Shown here: piece after piece, positions 20,715-32,640 of the stretch | Numbering within the stretch: position 1 is the first letter of the stretch | How the letters are laid out: every line of letters begins with the position of its first letter | From: Hippasteria phrygiana | Lineage: Eukaryota; Echinodermata; Asteroidea; Valvatida; Goniasteridae | Assembly: GCA_037893225.1 (NCBI GenBank) | Contig: JAZGUH010000726.1 | Coordinates: forward strand, 186,001 to 250,000 | Length of the DNA stretch: 64,000 bases | Reading direction: 5' to 3' | Notes under the pieces: generated by a model | Databases searched by the model: none | Seen by the model: only the letters and a program-made list of their open reading frames with translations | Told to the model about the DNA's origin: nothing | Made by a program: the position numbers and the translations under genes

Positions 20715-20945
20715 TTGGGAAAGTCGTAATATGGTTCTCCCTGAACCATATTAACCCGTGAAGTCCCCATGGTTCTCCCCTGAACCATATTTCTCACTTA
20801 TCGACAGTAGAGAAAACGAGTTGCACAAAATTGGTTCTCCCTTGAGCCCTTCTCACTTAACGAAGGTTGAGATACGAGTTGTGCGATAATGTTCTTTTCA
20901 GAACCCATACCTCTCGTTAGTTGAGATAAACACATGGTGTTACCG
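20715..20945. repeat. About 62 bp tandem repeat with ATGGTTCTCCC hairpins
   Basis: Inside the 2.5 kb intron, three diverged units of GGTTCTCCC(C)TGAACC + TTCTCACTTA... + ACGAGTTG. Two units start with small hairpins (AATATGGTTC/GAACCATATT at 20728; ATGGTTC/GAACCAT at 20769). Confidence 0.65.
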
Positions 20946-23415
20946 GAAACCGAAACGATAACTTCAACAATGCCTTGCTCTTTCAAGGATGGAACCACAC
21001 TGACATGGAACTCTTCTGATACACATGCGTGGCGATCTAGAGATTCCCCGGTTTATGTAGCTTTATAAATAGCACACCCGATAATTAAGTAGGACAAATT
21101 GAGAGCCTTCAATTTCATAAGTGACACCCATCCATGTGCGTGTTACATTTGTATCCCTACGCTAAAACATATAAACCCTAATTATTTAATAAAAATGCAT
21201 CTTTTAAATATTTAGTTTGTAAACATTGTCGAGAAGTTAGTGAGGTATTCCTCTAAACCATATTCATAGTTTCTTAGGGAAGTTAAGAGGTATTACTTGG
21301 TGCTCATTTGTAATCTTATGAATGGCGGAATGTTTACGCCCAGGTGATTTGTCCACGCACGTCTTTGCGGCCTCTTGCTGCCGTGCTCATCTGAGTCGAA
21401 GGTAAAAACTTGTTGTTCTCAAAAGTCGTAGATTTTAGTGCAACTTCTTGACATTGTTTCACTATTTCATTACATCGACGTAATGCACTAACATACATAG
21501 ATAACTTTGATTAGGTGGGAGAATACTGATCGATATGATATGTGTGATTTTAGAGGTGTTTTGTTCTCACCAAGTTCATGGCTTTTGACAGCGGTCACAC
21601 AATATGTTCGTGCACGTAGTGCTACTGCTAGTGTTGCGTGATGGCCAGCGAGTGTTGTTGCTCATTGTATACCGTATAATGTATAACGGGCGGGCAGTGT
21701 ATTTATATGCCCTCCGTTTCATTGACGCTGTATCTTTTTGGAGTAGCGCGTGGTTTTTAAATGCATTGCCATATTTCTGTGCTTGATCCAGATACATTTT
21801 GTACACCATTTTCGTTATGGTACATGAACCTAAAACTCATGACAAGGTCATTATATTGTAGTGGCTGCATTTTTACTTCATAGACCCAGACTACTGCTCA
21901 TACCTTTGAGAACCGACCTTTCTTGTGGAGCACTTCGCCCCATTGTAATATCAGGGCAAGCCATTGTTGGTCCTTCCTACATGCCCACATCCCATATAGT
22001 AATTCATTTGCAGGTATTTTGTAAAAGTGAAAACCTGTATTTACTTTGGAATCTTCATTTGGTCTTCGATCAAATATTAATATAATATATTAATTTGTTC
22101 AGATAGGGGAGACTTATTGTTTGTTCTCTCTCTCTCTCTTTGTCTGGCAGTTTTTTTCTATTTTTGTCTCTTGATTTGATTTCTTTTCATCGAGAATAAA
22201 TCAATCAATTGAACTCATCAAGATTTGTGTGTTGCTCTGGTTTGTTGGCCTCTGTTCTACCTTCAGTGGTGGACGGACGGGACCTTTTGGAACATCTAGC
22301 AGGGTTAGACCACTACACATGTATGCCTTATCAGTTCATAATTACTGTAGGCACAAGCACATGTAACCTATGCACCTGTCTTTGGAGCTCTAGTTTAATT
22401 TTTTTGAAAGTTCTGTCCATTAATTTCATGTAGATGTAGTTGTGTTTTTTTCTTGTCATTTAGCCTTTGACAAAGAATAAGCTATGGTAGAAACATGGGG
22501 CCATCACTACTTGTATGCACATAAACAGGTCACATTTGGTTGTTAAGCAGTTTTCAAAAGCTAACTTAAACATAATCAACTTCCCATATGGTATCTCGTG
22601 TACTTCTACTTCATAATTGCAATCTTACCGTGGAATGTGTACTCCATATCTTGAGGACAGTCTTTTACCCATAGCTCTACATCCAAGGTTTGTACCACTG
22701 CCTTGTAATTCAGACTAAAACAAATATATATCAAAGTATTATCTCATTGATAACAATCTGCATATTTGGTACCATGTTTAAGGAGAGTAATGGAGCACAA
22801 GTCAAATTTTGGAGTTTCCAGCTGTAGCCATTGGTAACAAAAGTTATTCATCGAAATATATTTTATAACAGACATGTTTCACAGATTCCTGCCCTGGTTC
22901 TTGGACCGATAAAAAGTCATAATATAATTTGACCCTAACTCTCGGACAATCAGACACAATGCAGTGATACCAGTTCTCACCACTGTTCAATTTAATCAAT
23001 TTGCAAAGCAAAATCTTACCTCTAAATTGAGGAGAAACTGAGTAAGTGTCCTGTCATCCGGCATGTTTTTGTGTAGATTTAACTTTCGCAGAATGCGATG
23101 CAAGGTTCTTAGGCTAAAAACGAAACGGTACATTGTAAACAATGTTTACAAACTTACTGGCTTACCATGCAATGTGGAATTATCTTAGGAAAAGCCGATT
23201 GGTGCCACTGGGGTTAAGCATGAATGATTCTCTAAAATTGGGGGAAGGGGATGGGATTGGGTGAACTTTTTTTTCTAGTAGCTGTAGGATAATTAAATGC
23301 CACTGAGTTGTTAGATAAAATATTCACTCACCCAACGTTAGATGGTAGAAATATGTTCATCATTAACTCCAGTGGTATCAACAGGCTTCCGTAATATCTC
23401 TCCAGAAGTTTTTTT

Positions 23416-23828
23416 GGAAAGATTGTACTTTAATACCCCCAACCAAAATCAGTCAGGAACAGCAAATCTTGGAAAATAACTATTCATCCGTGATCAGAAT
23501 TGTAGGCCTATAAACACTTGGCACAACCTTTAAATTTGAGATTTTTGTTGGGGAATTTCTGTGAAATATAGGGGAAGAAAATGTGTGTTTTGGGTGTTAG
23601 ATGTTCTTGGCACAGTGCACAGTGTATGGTAACTCAAAGTGTTCACATACATGTTGATTTCTACCGCATTTTTTACAGATTTTGCTGACATAAATCTTGA
23701 AATAACCGTTTGTGCAACATGTTTAGACAGTTGTTATCAAGGAGGGTTGGTTGGTTGGTTGGTTATTTTGTAAGATTTTGCTATTCCTGACTGATTTTGC
23801 TAGGGCGGTAGTAAAGTGAAATCTTTCC
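23416..23828. mobile_element. MITE family M1, copy B (413 bp)
   Basis: Same family and orientation as 12221-12608: GGAAAGATTGTACTTTAATA... to ...GTGAAATCTTTCC. It contains a (GGTT)n expansion near 23747 and lies in the first visible intron of the integrase-like gene. Confidence 0.8.
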
Positions 23829-24124
23829 GTATTTTTTCTCGTGAATGATTCCATGTGTTCTTGATATATCGATACTGAACACCTTTTATTTCAAAAATTC
23901 TTTAAAAGAAAATAGAAAAATTACCTGCAACGGGTACCATGTTGAATCTCCAAAATGCCACAAATTTCACGATAGGTGTAACCTGCCGCAAAATAATGGC
24001 AGATCAGTTCATCTCCTGACAATTACATGTAAGTGAATAATTCAAGCAGTTATATGCAATTGCAACAGTGCAATAACGTGAGGTCCGGGGGAAAGACGTT
24101 TTGAACTTAAAATATAGTCCAACA

Positions 24125-25665
24125 CGCTAACATGAAATTTATATTTTTTAAATTTTATTATGGTGTTTTATTAAAATCATCATCGCAGCCGAAAGGCTGA
24201 ATTGCACATAATTTTACAAAAAATAACACATTAAAAGATGAAATAAATACATTAAACGGCATAAAATTGTTAAAACTATAAAGACATACACAGATAAAAA
24301 AATTGGTGGAAGTTTGGTCCCGCTCATACACCCATCTCGTGAACAGTGCCACAATACCAATTAGGTTATACGTTATTCAAGAGCCTGATGAGAGAGGGAA
24401 TTGGACTAGTTTTATACCGCTCTGTTCTGCACAAAATTTGCTTAAATGGGTTAGGATTTCTAAGTCTCATAGATATTACGTTATTTAAAGGTAACCAATG
24501 ACAAAATTGAGAAGATTTAACAAGTGATTGAGCGAATTTAAGACAAAGTCTATTCCTTCTGTCACAGAGTGTTTCAAGTTGGATAACATTTAAGGCAACT
24601 TCATATGATTGATACTGAAATCCTAAAATTAAGCGTAACACCCGCTTCTGAACCCTCTCAATTTGGTTTATCTGAGCACGAGTGAGGGCTGAATGCCAAA
24701 CAGGTGCAGAATACTCAAGGAGTGGCCGAATATACCCAGTATATATTGTAATAAGGTCGCATCGAGGTAAATTAAAGGGAATAAGCCGTCGTAACATATG
24801 CATTCTAATATTCGCCTTTTTGACTATTTCCTGAATGTGTTTTCCCCATTTTAACTCTGCCTGAATGAGTACACCCAGCACCTTCACCGACTCAACCTGT
24901 TGCAAAACTTGATTATCAATAGTTAATTGAAGGGGTTGAAGTGCGGTTTTTCCAAAGTATACCCTCATGGCGTGACATTTGTTAATATTAAGACACATAT
25001 TATTTTCAGTACACCATTGATCCAAGGTATCAAGCGTGACTTGAGCCCGAGTGGTCGCACCCCGCGGCATTGACTCCGCGATTGTCATGTCATCAACATT
25101 CTTCCAGCACTGGGGCCCCGCAGAGGCAAGAGCATCATTAATAAGTACAAGGAAAAGCACTGGACCCAACCTTGTCCCTTGAGGAACCCCTGCTGTAACT
25201 GTGGTGGTTTACTGCAAGGCAAATAAGCAGGGAGATTTAATGCATCTAATGGGGCTATATCACTAGTTACCTGTATGAAATTGTCATTAATGGCATTGGC
25301 GATACTCAGAAAACTATTTTGCTCTATCCCTGGGATGCTTATAACAACATCAGGCTTAGATGTAGACGATGTCATCAATTTGATGTATCTATACCATGAT
25401 GCTGGATTATCATATTTCAATCGAAGAACACGATTATGATAAAAATGATTCTTAGCATGTCTAATACAACGAATAATTTTGTTGCGACACTTCTTCCAAG
25501 CTCTGTTATCTCCTTGGTTAAAAAATAATTGTCGTTGATTTATAAGCGCTTTAATTTCAGTAGTTATCCATGGTTTGTCTTTCAAATGAACACGAACTGT
25601 TCTAATAGGGAAATAAACATCATGTGCCCTGTTCAAAATTGAGTAGAACTCATCACATTTAACCT
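24125..25665 (-). pseudogene. LINE (CR1/L2-like) relic, RT core deleted
   Basis: Two minus-strand frames. 25636-25197 carries the linker before RT (KPWITTEIKALINQRQLFF, NHFYHNRVLR, YDNPASWYRYIK). The second, to 24366, starts at RT motif GVPQGTRLGP (about 25197), then LINDA, and runs through CLNINKCH, VLGVLI, RRLIPFNLPR, YIRPLLEYSAPVWHS and QKRVLRLIL. The fingers and most of the palm between are missing, with a frame change at the joint. The active-site box reads NVDD rather than a Y/F-x-DD form. The 3' end has a hairpin CAGCCTTTCGGCTG followed by TTTTAATAAAAC, a usual layout for CR1/L2-type 3' ends. 5' truncated near 25665. Dead copy. Confidence 0.88.
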
Positions 25666-25669
25666 GTGT

Positions 25670-26070
25670 TATCTAATTAAATTAGATGAACATAGGCCTA
25701 TTTTGATAGTTGTTGGCAAAATTTCAGCGTTCTGTCTAAAGTAATGCTGATAAATGGAGCCATGCAGAAATAAGAATCCGGAACTAAGAAAACGAATGTA
25801 CTAACACTGTCCCTTAACGTTCCTATTTTAATGATTACATGCATTTTAAAAGGATACTGTCCACTTAGCAACGCAAAAAGGATTCAGTAATGTATAATCT
25901 GAAGTTGTATCCATCTTCACTGACGCTGGAAAGAAAATAAGTCTCGTACCCGGTACCTTTTCTATGAAAATGAGAATTTGTGCCATCTTTTCCAAAAGGG
26001 GAGGGTAGGGTACCAAGCTGCAACGCCATCCAGACAACGCCACCTACAGGCGAAACACTGGTTAGTTCAG
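25670..26070. other. No feature recognised
   Basis: Unique-looking DNA between the LINE and the 26 kb tandem repeat. Confidence 0.4.
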
Positions 26071-26077
26071 TCAAAAC

Positions 26078-26450
26078 GCGACAATGCGACGACGCGACGA
26101 TGTGACGACGCGACGATGCGACGGCACGACGCGACTATGCGCCGTTTACGGCGTAAACGGCTAAGAACCCCGAAATCAACAATGCGACTATGCGGCGGTA
26201 CGACGCGACGCGACTATGCGACGGCACGACGCGACAATGCGACGGCCTGACGCGACTATGCGACGGCACGATGCGAATATCCGACGGCCCTATACAAACA
26301 GTACAAAACTATGCGACGGTACGACGCGACGGCACGACGCGACTATGCGACGCGACTATCCGACGGCACGATGCGACTATGCGACGGCACGACGCGACTA
26401 TGCGCCACTATGCGCCGGTACGACGCAACTATGCGCCGTTGACGGCGCAA
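26078..26450. repeat. CGACGCGACTATG tandem repeat bounded by matching hairpins
   Basis: Irregular copies of (GC)GACTATGCGACGGCACGAC with a basic period of about 14 and 28 bp. A hairpin-forming GCCGTTTACGGCGTAAACGG lies near 26138 and a near-match GCCGTTGACGGCGCAAACGG near 26436, both after CTATGC. CpG density is high for the window. Antisense and sense frames here are open only because the repeat lacks stops. Confidence 0.9.
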
Positions 26451-26934
26451 ACGGCTGTGGACCGAAGCAACACTGCCACAAATGCGCCGCGTAAATGGCA
26501 GCAATGGAATTCCATACCAGGGGGAATGTGTCTTGTCGTAACCCGACTTAGTTTAGATAAACTCTGCACAGAGTGGAGTGGGAAATAGAGATTCGTGTAG
26601 TGACACAACATTCCCGTAACCAAGTCAGGGTATCAGAAAACCAGGGCCGATGTACAGTCGGTGCGCGCGATCAATCTGCGCAAGAGATCAATTTGCGCAA
26701 GGGATTGCCGAGCCAATAGCCGTTGCCGGAATCGAGTAAGGGCGCGCTAGTAGTGGGACTGCTAGAGATTGTGTACGGAGTAAATGGTAAATGCCATTGT
26801 ACACTGAGCAGTGCCGGGACAGAGCATATAGCTGCGCGCTATTCAGGATAGTCCCCATCCATAAACAATAAAGAAATAGAGGATCCCTTAATTAATAGAA
26901 GTACAAATTGTCTGTCCTAATTGTCCATGGTTTA
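26451..26934. other. No gene recognised
   Basis: Contains two near-copies of GATCAATCTGCGCAAG (26669 and 26688). Confidence 0.4.
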
Positions 26935-27177
26935 TCAAAGACCAACTCCAATTCGGCGGTATATTTCCTCCAAAACGGACTCATCCCCTAGGCCTGGAGA
27001 CTGCTCGTGACAATTTCCAAGGGCTAAGGCAGAATATGGGTTTGTAGTTTGGGAGATCGTCGTAAGTAGACGATAGCCCCTGACCTGCAGATCCAAGTTG
27101 TCCGCTTGCGAAATATTGAAATAAAGTAGTCCACGTCGTGCCAACTTACCTGTTGGACCTACCATTGCATATTTCAT
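26935..27177 (-). other. Possible minus-strand first exon
   Basis: From ATG at 27177 the frame reads MKYAMVGPTG and reaches a strong 5' splice site (ACAG followed by GTAAGT) at about 27149. The frame stays open for 80 codons to 26935. It could be a short first coding exon or a non-spliced small ORF. Not recognised. Confidence 0.25.
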
Positions 27178-27269
27178 TAGCTACGCGAAATAACCGCTAA
27201 AGTAAGATTTGCTATAGCATGCCATGGCGCCCTCCAGCGACAGCGCCCCCAATAGTCAGAGCCCGCGCC

Positions 27270-27320
27270 AATATCGTCCTCTTTTTCTTTAGCGCTCATC
27301 GCGGTAGGACGTGTTTTTTG
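27270..27320 (+). promoter_or_regulatory. Possible TOP-type transcription start
   Basis: CCTCTTTTTCTTT at 27286-27298 within GC-rich flanks resembles the 5' terminal oligopyrimidine start of translation-machinery genes. A polypyrimidine tract and CTTACAG acceptor follow at 27548-27562. The downstream DNA is a Gypsy LTR. Weak evidence. Confidence 0.2.
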
Positions 27321-27599
27321 TGTGCTCGCTGAGCGTACACGTTTTACCCGATTGGTAATCGCTTTTGTATCTTTTTACTCCAGATTTGCAATACATATTG
27401 GTCTTCAGACGCATGGATGTGTTTTTCTGATTACGTTCTGTGTTTCAGACGAGAGTAATAAACGTTTTGGTTTCGTTTTTTGACCTCGTGTGTTTTTCCT
27501 TTTTATGCATTATACACATACAGTCCTTTAACATTGTACGTGTTGTTTTTTTCTTTCCTTACAGTTCGAAGAATCCTGCTGTAATTCTGCGTTTATTCT

Positions 27600-28108
27600 G
27601 GTTTTGACGCTCCGGATCAGTGATCGCGCTTCGGATCTGCGTGAAACAAACACGCCCATTGTAAGAAATCCCTGGTATTTTTTTTTTCCTAATCCCATTG
27701 TATGGTCTCACCCAGAGGGCTCCTGGTTGGGACTGTACAAGGTGGTATCTTTTATTCTTAACCCAATTCCTTTAATGCTTTGTACTACTTTTTGTTAAAG
27801 TGGAATTCCATTGTGCTTTTTGCATCTGCATCTACATGTGCACGAAGATGTATAAAAGCCCTAGGTTTTACTTGCCCATGGTGGATTAGTGACTGGGCAT
27901 TGGGAGTGTAAGTTATTTTGTTGTTGTGTGTCGGGCCTTCACTACTGTGGCTAGTTGAAGTTGTGTCTTCTCTTGTACTATGTAAGTTCCTTTACATGTT
28001 ACATGTAGCTCCCCATCCTATTGATTAATAAATTGTGTTTAAATCATTTCTGGCTCTTAGTTGTTTCTTTTGGTTGTCTGGCGGTGCCACAGATGGGTAC
28101 CGTTACAG
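27600..28108 (+). mobile_element. Gypsy LTR (5' side), family of copy 2
   Basis: About 210 bp (27598-27808, starting TTTTGACGCTCCGGATCAGT) is shared with 46185-46410 downstream of Gypsy copy 2. The sequence runs on to ...GGTACCGTTACA at about 28107, followed at once by a primer-binding-like TGGCGACCCTGCCAGGAC (28113-28130). This order (LTR end, short gap, TGG...) is that of a 5' LTR. Confidence 0.65.
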
Positions 28109-28193
28109 TTCTTGGCGACCCTGCCAGGACTGCGACTATTCGGTTTAAAAAAAATTGTTTTGATGCATTGTCTGTGTTGCAAGTAACTTGAAA

Positions 28194-28492
28194 GACATGG
28201 CGGCACATTATAACTTTGTTACTGATCAAATTAATCGAACCATTGAATAATTGGAGGATCGGAGGAGCTAGATGCAAAATTGCATGTAATGGGACGTGGA
28301 GCTACTCCGTCCGTGGGACAAAGCATATTACATAAGTCCAGTCACAAGTCCACCCCCACGGATGGAGAACATGTACAGGTAAAAAGAAGGCTCCCTAGCA
28401 AAAGCAGTGTAAGGTTTAATACCGGCACCCCAGAATCTGATGTGTTCGGATCGGTTATGGGTATTGGTTCAAATAAGTTGGATGGATCATAA
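28194..28492 (+). pseudogene. Gag N-terminal fragment next to the LTR
   Basis: Starts MAAHYNFVTDQINRTIE at 28197, hits TAA, then continues in another frame from about 28257 (EELDAKLHVMGRGATPSVGQ, then KSTPTDGEHVQVKRRL...KLDGS) to TAA at 28490. The position 65 bp after the primer-binding site supports Gag. The rest of gag is not adjacent; the sequence beyond 28500 looks unrelated. Confidence 0.45.
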
Positions 28493-29600
28493 TTTGTGTC
28501 AAAAACCTGTTGTTGTGCCAGATGATTTTTGTGGAAAAACGTGTTTAGATGATTGGTTAAAGACCAACTAAAACGCCAAATTTTTGTTTGCTTTTTGGAC
28601 TTATCTGATAGTTTATGCCTCCCCAAAACTAATGTAACAAGTTTCATGATTCTAAAAAAAAAAAATTTGAGCCTTTTCCTTCTGAGCCACTTTGACTCGA
28701 TTCAGAAAAGGCCGAGGTCAACTGCGTGCCGTATCGCGCGAGTATTGACGTATACGTGTAGAAACATGACGTCACTCTATTATACGACAATGTTTTACGT
28801 AGAGTCTGTACGTATTTAGTATTACTTGGTGTGCTTTTTGCACATGATTCAGGTGTAACACTACGGTAAACATATTTTAAAGTGTTGACATCTTTGTGAG
28901 ACACATTTAGAATTGGGGTTGTAGGCTTGTTCTTGCTGAAAAGCTAGTTATGATTCATACTTTCCTTTGTTTGCAGTCGGCTTTTATTGGGACCTGCGCG
29001 GTGAGTTGTGTGTGAGCTGATGCTATACTCTAGTCTGGCGACTTTGCTTATGCAGCCCTCGTAAGGACCCGCACCTTCTCGGAACTATACACACAATTTG
29101 TGTTATAAAGTACCAGATTCAATCGCATGCAGCGCATGCGGTACCGTGCGTGTACAATGCATGTTGAGTCAAGCGAGCGTGGACAGGGAGGGAGACGGCC
29201 GGGGCTCTGGCTGCTGGAGCCGGCAACCGCAGGCAACGTCGTCGTGGTCTGGTGGTGCGCGTGAGTCCGGGGCAGGATTGGAATGCTCGTTGCCTTTGGA
29301 GTTGGAATGACTCCAGCCTTCAAACGGAATTGTGCCTTCAAACCCAGCTGAGTTTTTATACTAACACTATCATCAATTCAGTCTTTGGCGAAATGTTCTG
29401 CACATATTTTCGACCATTTCGACAACCAAAAATCAGATCTTGTATTGTCTACAAAGCGGACCCACTGTCGCCTTTGAACTCCATTCAGCACTGGGAATCG
29501 CAGTAAGATTAGGTCATGATGGTAACATACCTCGGGTTGTAGCAAGCACTATTTGCACTGCCGCGACGTAGACGGCAGAAGAGACACTATCACAGTTCAG
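28493..29600. other. Unassigned sequence with a GC-rich block
   Basis: 29140-29300 is GC- and CpG-rich. A 65 bp segment at 29545-29610 (CACTGCCGCGACGTAGACGG...CAGTTCAGTCTGGTCG) recurs at 40180-40235. No gene recognised. Confidence 0.45.
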
Positions 29601-30214
29601 TCTGGTCGTCATCCAGTTCACACGTGTTTGATTTCGCTCTGCGCTGGTACTGGTTTGTTGGGCCATTGACATCAACCACGGTGGTGCTATTGACATGCAG
29701 TCGGTTTTGACGTTTCCCCCCTTTTCATTCCCATGGAGAAATGAGGTAGGAAAAAAAAACAGTTTTGTTCCCGAGCTGTTTGTGAGGGTTTCACGTAAGA
29801 CGGCGATGCCGTGGAGAAATTTACGGAGCAATTTGCACCCGCATTCATTGATATTATGGAGTTTATTCCCATTGCCTAAGATTGAATGGTTTTCTGACAA
29901 TTTGGGAAATCCTTTTTGGGTCACTTCGTCCATTTCGGTCCCTTGTCGTTGCGGGGTTTCGTATTAAGTGCCGCGCCTCATTGAATACAATGGGCGCATC
30001 GGCGTCCCTCGCCGATGCATGACGATGGAATGTAGTCCGGCTTTCCTTTATCGGAAGTTATTTGCGAAAAATGTGGCCTTTGTTATGCGTAAGATCGTTA
30101 CCGGTGTCAAAGATGGGATCTTGACAGTATCTGTTTTATTTGACATGGCTCTTCTCATTTAAATGTAACCCTAAGAAAAGTTGGGAATAGTTGGAGTTGC
30201 ATCGGCGTAACATG
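29601..30214. other. No gene recognised
   Basis: Open frames on both strands (up to 139 codons) overlap each other and show no domain. Confidence 0.4.
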
Positions 30215-30475
30215 CATTTGCATAACCGACAATTACGAGTCGCAGACCGGGCCTCCCAAGTTGCCATAATTCTGAGTGCGGTATTTTTAGACAGAGGCAT
30301 GGCCTCTGAAAACGGAACATTACTTTGCGCTCCATGGTGGAGGTTAATCCCCATGAGTTGAACGTGCTATTGTGGGTATCACACTTTTGGACAGGAAAAG
30401 ACCCTTGCAAATGAAATACGAATGTATTTATGTACCTTGCTGGAGGACGGTCCCAAGTACTACGCATCCTTGCGA
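30215..30475. repeat. Outlying units of the 32.6-35.9 kb array
   Basis: Contains GGGCCTCCCAAGTTGCCATA, ATTCTGAGTGCGGTATTTTT, AGACAGAGGCATGGCCTCTG and CCATGGTGGAGG, the ordered words of the main array, in about three units. Confidence 0.75.
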
Positions 30476-31810
30476 GTTCGATATAAATATATATATACAA
30501 AATGGACACTTCGATGACGTCATGAAAATCGTCCAACGGCCCCGCACACTCGCCTGTAGTGAGGAATGTTACTATCTTCACTCCGAAACAAAATATGCTA
30601 ATAAAACTGAAATCTCTCGACAGATCTGATGAATTTCTCATGTCTTTATCAACGGAAAATGCATCCAAACAGATGATTAGTTTTGAGTTACGACTTAAAA
30701 TGTTCTCCCGTCGCCGTACTGGGCAGGCAAAATCTGCCCGATCGGCCGTGGACGCCCTTTGTCGCACTTCCCTCGGTAACAGTCGGAAGGCGCTTCGGTT
30801 TTTTCGTGTCCAATCCTGGCGCTGTTGAATAACATATCGGCCCCTGTTCGGGTTTTTTCCCGGATGGCCCAGATTCATTCTTTGTCTGATGCGTCCTGCT
30901 CAAAATCGGCCGAGCGGTTTCAAGAAGTGACGCTCCAAAAGAAATTTCGCGCTCAAATTTCACTTTGAAAATGGGTATCGTTTGAGATCCATCTTGATAA
31001 GTAGTAGATAGATATATAAAATATATATATATATTGTTATCGTAAATAGCTAAATTCGGATGATATTGGTTATGAAGTGGCTTTAGGAAATGTACTTTTG
31101 TTAGGCAGCTTTTTGGCCGATAATCTGACAGAATGCATGGTTCAGACAGGTGCTGCGTAACTTGCTACGTGCAGGTACTGTTGGGCGCGCTTGGGTACCT
31201 GTCTAATATCCATATTCTCACACAAACTGGAACCTGCTCTATTTTTTATATACGCAATACTGCCGCATACATCACAATACTAAATTCAGAATTGCCTTTC
31301 ACGGCTGATCGTCATGGCTTAAAGATGTCATGAATTATTTACAGTTCATAAAAAGTTCAGGGTTTACCTCTGAATATGACAACGTAAGTCATCTGCTAAT
31401 TGCTATGAATCTATTTTTATTAAAATGGCACTCATAAATGTTCATGCGCTCTTGGTGGGCATAACGAGGATATTTATAATAGAACGTTTCAATCATTACG
31501 GGGATTATGGCCCAAAATCTGGAGTAGACTTAAATCTACATGGTAATGTTTTGTTTATTGAAATTTAAACTTATCTCCCCTCGCAAGATGGATCTTCTGA
31601 AGGATTAGGCCTAGCCGTTGTTTAATACAGATGACTTTTGTTCTCGAAATGGGGTTCGCGCCCGCAGCGGAAGCTATGTGCATTTTGTAATGTGTATATA
31701 TATATATATACATATAACACAACAACCCATAATTATTCCCCTGAAGAAGGTGCATTGCACCGAAAGCTCAGGTAAAACTATCCGGTGAGCACTGTTTCAC
31801 CTTTACCATA

Positions 31811-31844
<34 letters not shown>

Positions 31845-32640
31845 TTAATTTCGATAATTTTCAAAGCATTGACCACACAATTACTGATAGGTTTCACGTA
31901 GGTGTTGAAAATAGGTTTTGCAAAAACGTACTTTCCCCTGAATGAATGTCTTCTACACAGTATCTCCGGTGAAACTGCAGTTATTTCGAAATGGTAATAA
32001 TTAATTATGCAAAACCTAATTGATTATGCAAATTTTGTATGTAAATCTTAATGAGTTATTTTCAGAGACTGCCTAAAATGTCATCTGCCGATTCTATGAT
32101 GCCAGTGGGTCAATGTGTCAAAGAAAGATATTCACATCCCTTCAAAGCTGATTTTTTGCGCCCTTTAGGGTTAATTATGTAAATTGACATTGAAATTAAT
32201 TATGAACATCTGAAATCATAGATGTTATTGGAAGAATGCATACATAACATGCCTGCCAAAAATGGATGAAAGCAAATAAACCATTATGGAGACGGGGAGA
32301 AAATATCTTGTGATTATGTGATTTTCTTGGAGCCGTGGCCGCTCTAAGGAAAATACATAAAATGGCATTTGACCTCTAAGTAAAAGAAAAAATGACACAA
32401 GTTGTCCGTCATTAGATTTGATGTATTTCGAGAACCCCTTGGGCTATTTTAAATATTGTTGCAGATTCTAGATGCTGGAGCCCTGCTCTTTCAAAGTAGC
32501 TATAATTTACGGCCCTGGACTATGAGCAAAAAGAAAGAATAGAAGTATTAATAATATGCAAATTTTTCTATTTTTTAAACATATGCACACAAAAAAAATT
32601 CCTACTGCAAATGTGCCTGGGTGGAGGAAGGGCCTCCAAA
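30476..32640. other. Unassigned interval with (TA)n tracts
   Basis: (TA)n-type microsatellites at 31018-31035, 31693-31712 and 31812-31845. At 31739-31785 is the hairpin-bearing motif CTGAAGAAGGTGC...GCACCGAAAGCTCAG, a form often found at the ends of invertebrate interspersed elements. No gene. Confidence 0.45.

Larger units (their letters stand above)
17414..24015 (-). pseudogene. Multi-exon DDE integrase-core gene, damaged
   Basis: Nine minus-strand exons with GT/AG borders can be read: 24015-23925 (HYFAAGYTYREICGILE), 23113-23020 (SLRTLHRILRKLNLHK), 22714-22629 (LQGSGTNLGCRAM), 20123-19966 (DPDGVEMRRRHQLRRRMY, then HVDRYDKL), 19566-19489 (FSRRIMWLRV), 19350-19214 (QMDRGTENV), 18709-18597 (RIERFWRTLFN), 18393-18242 (QAELDDVKIEWN) and 17607-17414. 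The presumed catalytic triad is D in HVDRYD, D in QMDRG and E in RIERFW. This order matches the animal 'integrase core domain' family. Most phases agree. Problems: a small frame-breaking deletion at the start of the 20123 exon, no clear exon between 19489 and 19350, and an in-frame TGA at 17524-17522 before TAG at 17416. AATAAA overlaps the end. The first exon is not found. Confidence 0.8.

Noticed and set aside
20728..20790. ATGGTTC...GAACCAT hairpins as members of the 25 bp hairpin family
   Set aside because: Arms differ from CATGGAG, there is no 7 bp direct repeat, and they are part of a 62 bp tandem unit.
26190..26588. 132-codon plus-strand frame rich in MRRYDATR repeats
   Set aside because: Translation of the CGACGCGACTATG simple repeat.
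29695..30162. Two consecutive plus-strand frames as a host gene
   Set aside because: No recognisable domain, no splice signals that join them, and opposite-strand frames of similar length.
30171..30878. 235-codon minus-strand frame
   Set aside because: Overlaps the outlying satellite units and equally open plus-strand frames; no motif or splice support.
31739..31785. Complete hammerhead ribozyme at CTGAAGAAGG...CACCGAAAGCTCAG
   Set aside because: Core words and a perfect stem II are present, but the bases after the best stem III (GAGC, then ACTG) lack the required UH cleavage triplet.
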